Assembly (NCBI RefSeq): GCF_002005545.1 | Contig: NZ_LBMT01000001.1 | Coordinates: 704,301 to 768,300, forward strand | Length of the DNA stretch: 64,000 nucleotides | Direction: 5' to 3' | DNA from: Streptococcus mitis | Lineage (GTDB): Bacteria; Bacillota; Bacilli; Lactobacillales; Streptococcaceae | In this document: piece after piece, positions 61,929 through 64,000 of the stretch | How positions within the stretch are numbered: position 1 is the first letter of the stretch | How the letters are laid out: each line of letters starts with the position of its first letter | Translations under genes and position numbers: made by a program | The notes under the pieces: model-generated | The model's input: only the letters and a program-made list of their open reading frames with translations | Database searches by the model: none | What the model was told of the DNA's origin: nothing

Positions 61929-62822
61929 ATGAATTTTGTATTATCTAGTTTATCAGAAGGTTTGTTGTGGTCGATTATGGCGATTGGGGTCTACTTGACT
62001 TTCCGTATTTTGGATATTGCGGATATGACTGCTGAAGGAGCCTTTCCACTGGGGGCGGCTGTCGTCGTATCTCAGATACAGGCAGGGACAAATCCTTGGA
62101 TTGCGACTTTACTTGCTTTGCTGGCTGGTATGGTAGCAGGTCTAGTATCAGGAATGCTCCACACCAAGATGAAAATTCCAGCTCTCTTGACAGGGATTGT
62201 GACCTTGACAGGGCTTTATTCCATCAATATTAAAATCATGGGAAGTGTGCCCAATCTTTCCTTGGGAGATTCTTCAACTGTCTTTAAACAGTTGGCGAGC
62301 TTGGGACTGACAAATGAAGAAGCTGTTTTCTCACTCAGCTTGGTCTGTCTCTTACTTGTTTGTTTGGTCTTGACTCTTTTGATGAAAACAGAGATTGGCT
62401 TGGTCTTGCGTTCGACTGGGGACAATATTCCGATGAGTGAGGCCAATGGGGTCAATGTAGACACCATGAAGATTGTTGGTTACATGATTTCAAACGGCTT
62501 GATTGCCCTATGTGGTTCCTTGTTTGCCCAAAATGATGGATTTTCAGATGTGACTTCTGGGACAGGAACCATCGTTGTTGGTTTGAGTGCAGTGATTATT
62601 GCGGAAGTCTTGATTCATGATTTAACCATTGGAAGCCGCTTATTATCCATCGGAATTGGTGCGATTGTTTACCGTTTGATTATTTTAAATATCTATGAGA
62701 TTCCAAATCTAGACCAAAACCTGGTTCGTCTCTTTAATGCAATCTTGCTCGCCTTAGTTTTATTTGCACCAGAATTGCAAAAGAGATTAAAGATTCGTGG
62801 TCTGAAATTGAGAAATGAATAG
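61929..62822 (+). CDS. trpY: ABC permease, TrpY type
   Basis: 297 residues with eight or nine membrane segments of the branched-chain-type permease group (FRILDIADMTAEGAFPLGAAVV, SNGLIALCGSLFAQNDGFSDVTSGTGTIVVGLSAVIIAEVL). It is 11 bases after trpX. Confidence 0.85.
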   Translation: MNFVLSSLSEGLLWSIMAIGVYLTFRILDIADMTAEGAFPLGAAVVVSQIQAGTNPWIATLLALLAGMVAGLVSGMLHTKMKIPALLTGIVTLTGLYSINIKIMGSVPNLSLGDSSTVFKQLASLGLTNEEAVFSLSLVCLLLVCLVLTLLMKTEIGLVLRSTGDNIPMSEANGVNVDTMKIVGYMISNGLIALCGSLFAQNDGFSDVTSGTGTIVVGLSAVIIAEVLIHDLTIGSRLLSIGIGAIVYRLIILNIYEIPNLDQNLVRLFNAILLALVLFAPELQKRLKIRGLKLRNE

Positions 62823-62834
62823 GAGGAGAAAGTT

Positions 62835-63638
62835 ATGGCAAGTTTGTTAACGCTTGAAAATATTCACAAAACATTTGAAGCAGGGACGGTCAATGAGAAC
62901 CATGTCCTCAAAGGATTAGATTTAGAGGTTGAAGAGGGAGATTTTATCTCTGTGATTGGTGGAAATGGAGCAGGGAAATCCACTTTGATGAATATCTTGG
63001 CTGGCAATCTATCGGTGGACGAAGGGGACCTTTTATTGGCAGGGAAATCCATTAAAAATCTGAGTGTAAGAAAGAGAGCCAAGGATATCGCCCGTGTTTT
63101 TCAAGATCCTAAGATGGGAACAGCCTCTCGTTTGACGATTGAGGAGAATATGGCTATTGCCTTGAGACGTGGACAAAAAAGAGGACTTGGCTGGGGCGTG
63201 AAGGAGAAGGATAGAATCCAGTTCCAAGAGGCCTTGAAGGAGTTGAATATTGGTCTTGAAAACCGCTTAAAAGTAGATACTCAATATCTCTCAGGAGGAC
63301 AAAGACAGGCCTTGACCCTAGTCATGGCAGCTCTGGTGAAACCCAAACTTTTGCTTTTGGATGAACACACTGCGGCCCTTGACCCTAAAACGAGTCAAAT
63401 GGTGATGGATTTGACGCAAAAGATTGTGGAACACCATCAGTTGACGACTTTGATGATTACCCACGATATGAACCATGCGATTGAGTACGGCAATCGTCTC
63501 ATTATGCTCTATCAGGGTAAAATAGTAGTGGATGTCAAGGGAGAAGAGAAAAAGCATCTGACAGTTGAAGACCTCATGCATCTCTTCCAGAAAAATAGTG
63601 GCCAAAGTCTAGTTAGTGATGAATTGGTTTTGGGATAA
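62835..63638 (+). CDS. trpZ: ABC ATPase, TrpZ type
   Basis: 267 residues: Walker A GGNGAGKSTLMN, signature LSGGQRQALTLVMA, Walker B LLLLDEHTAALDP (His in place of the usual Pro after DE) and H-loop ITHDM. AGGAGGAGAAAG precedes the ATG. Confidence 0.87.
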   Translation: MASLLTLENIHKTFEAGTVNENHVLKGLDLEVEEGDFISVIGGNGAGKSTLMNILAGNLSVDEGDLLLAGKSIKNLSVRKRAKDIARVFQDPKMGTASRLTIEENMAIALRRGQKRGLGWGVKEKDRIQFQEALKELNIGLENRLKVDTQYLSGGQRQALTLVMAALVKPKLLLLDEHTAALDPKTSQMVMDLTQKIVEHHQLTTLMITHDMNHAIEYGNRLIMLYQGKIVVDVKGEEKKHLTVEDLMHLFQKNSGQSLVSDELVLG

Positions 63639-63643
63639 AGAAA

Positions 63644-63674
63644 AAGGCTGAGATCTAGTGTCTCAGTCTTTTAT
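63644..63674 (+). terminator. Terminator of trpXYZ
   Basis: AAGGCTGAGA and TCTCAGTCTT around TCTAGTG, followed by TTATT. Confidence 0.82.
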
Positions 63675-63707
63675 TAGTACAAATGGATAGGCAGAAATAT
63701 GAAATTG

Positions 63708-63822
63708 ATACTCTTCTAAAATCACTTCAAACCACGTTAGCTCTATCTGCAACCTTAAAACAGTGCTTTGAGCGACCTGCGGCTAGCTTCCTAGTTTGCT
63801 CTTTGATTTTCATTGAGTATAA
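63708..63822. repeat. BOX element (short A-B-C form)
   Basis: ATACTCTTCTAAAATCACTTC, boxB stem CTTAAAACAGTGCTTTGAG, boxC GCTAGCTTCCTAGTTTGCTC ... TTTTCATTGAGTATAAA. Confidence 0.88.
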
Positions 63823-63832
63823 ACTCAGTAAG

Positions 63833-63866
63833 GAGCCCTCTTTTGCAGAAAAGCAGGGTTCTTTTT
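63833..63866 (+). terminator. Hairpin with T run after the last BOX
   Basis: GAGCCCT and AGGGTTC arms with an inner TGC/GCA pairing, followed by TTTTT. Confidence 0.6.
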
Positions 63867-63895
63867 GCTGTCTATTCCATCTATGAAAGCGTAAA

Positions 63896-63930
63896 ACAAA
63901 CTAGTCAGGGTGGCTAGTTTGTGGTATAAT
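63896..63930 (+). promoter_or_regulatory. Promoter with inverted repeat before the last gene
   Basis: ACAAACTAG and CTAGTTTGT (63896-63904 and 63914-63922) are perfect 9-bp arms over the -35 region of an extended TGGTATAAT (-10 at 63925-63930). Confidence 0.55.
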
Positions 63931-63960
63931 GAAAGGGACTCAAAAAGAAACAGGAGAAAA

Positions 63961-64000
63961 ATGATGGATTTACTTTTAGCAATTGTATTGATTGTGCTAG
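63961..64000 (+). CDS. Start of a membrane-anchored protein, cut by the window end
   Basis: Codons read MMDLLLAIVLIVL, a hydrophobic N-terminal helix. Tandem ATGs at 63961 and 63964 follow CAGGAG; the second has the better spacing. Too little is visible to name it. Confidence 0.6.
   Translation, partial: MMDLLLAIVLIVL

Noticed and set aside
63683-63886. 67-codon open frame after trpZ
   Set aside because: It runs through a BOX element; the protein text is the BOX repeat translated.

Overview
The window is chromosomal DNA of a mitis-group Streptococcus (S. mitis / S. oralis / S. pneumoniae relatives). Evidence: the housekeeping order (ccpA - asparaginase - Cof hydrolase - universal stress protein - alaT - rpmH; ksgA-rsgA-rpe-thiN-rmuC-yhaM/cbf1-purR; yidC-acyP-trmH ... 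murA-epuA-endA; amiACDEF), five BOX elements plus one BOX remnant, one 107-bp RUP element, and a low-GC composition with extended -10 (TGNTATAAT) promoters. Species cannot be fixed from the window alone. The malolactic gene and the placement of trpXYZ suggest an oral commensal rather than a typical pneumococcus, but that is inference.

Layout. 1-10 kb: the 3' part of ccpA, asparaginase, a HAD/NTP-pyrophosphatase fusion, a universal stress protein, alaT, rpmH, an orphan oligopeptide-binding lipoprotein, a BOX element and a KimA-type potassium importer. 10-17 kb: tatD and rnmV, separated by an AT-rich membrane-protein gene, then a bacteriocin locus. That locus has a ComR-like regulator, a perfect ComR-box-like palindrome, a 19-codon ORF ending in a Trp-Trp motif (candidate pheromone), a lactococcin-972-family bacteriocin, its DUF1430-type membrane protein, an ABC ATPase and a small unknown gene. 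17-25.5 kb: the overlapping ksgA-rsgA-rpe-thiN-rmuC-yhaM operon, purR, lysA and pflA. 25.6-35.9 kb: an AT-rich accessory island inserted between pflA and yidC. It starts with three tandem 218-bp units. Each unit has a ComE-type direct repeat (9 bp, 12-bp gap, 9 bp), a strong ribosome binding site and a 30-residue highly cationic peptide gene. Then come two paralogous ABC-2 permeases, a CPBP protease, a small membrane protein, an ABC ATPase, a full ABC exporter, a LanFEG/BcrA-like ABC module, and a two-component system whose response regulator is frameshifted.

36-46 kb: core genes yidC, acyP, a TrmH-type methyltransferase, a Bax-inhibitor family protein, asnA, rsmD, coaD, a SepM-like protease, a DUF1146 protein, murA, epuA, endA and a CNNM/CBS protein. 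Three of these (trmH-type, rsmD, DUF1146) have TATAAT six or seven bases before ATG and no visible Shine-Dalgarno, suggesting leaderless mRNAs. 46-53 kb: tRNA-Cys with the last codons of a phage-type integrase beside it, then amiACDEF. 53-64 kb: a patchwork of RUP, BOX, an IS630 relic and an IS30-family insertion around a malolactic module (mleR, a small XRE regulator, mleS, no malate permease), a PEBP/LysR divergent pair, and trpXYZ. trpXYZ is preceded by a leader peptide rich in Phe and Tyr and a terminator, a possible attenuator.

The two most interesting systems are the tandem cationic-peptide/ABC island with competence-type promoters (25.7-35.8 kb) and the ComR-like/WW-peptide control of the lactococcin-972-type locus (12.2-16.9 kb). 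All function calls are from reading sequence and family knowledge. No database search was run.
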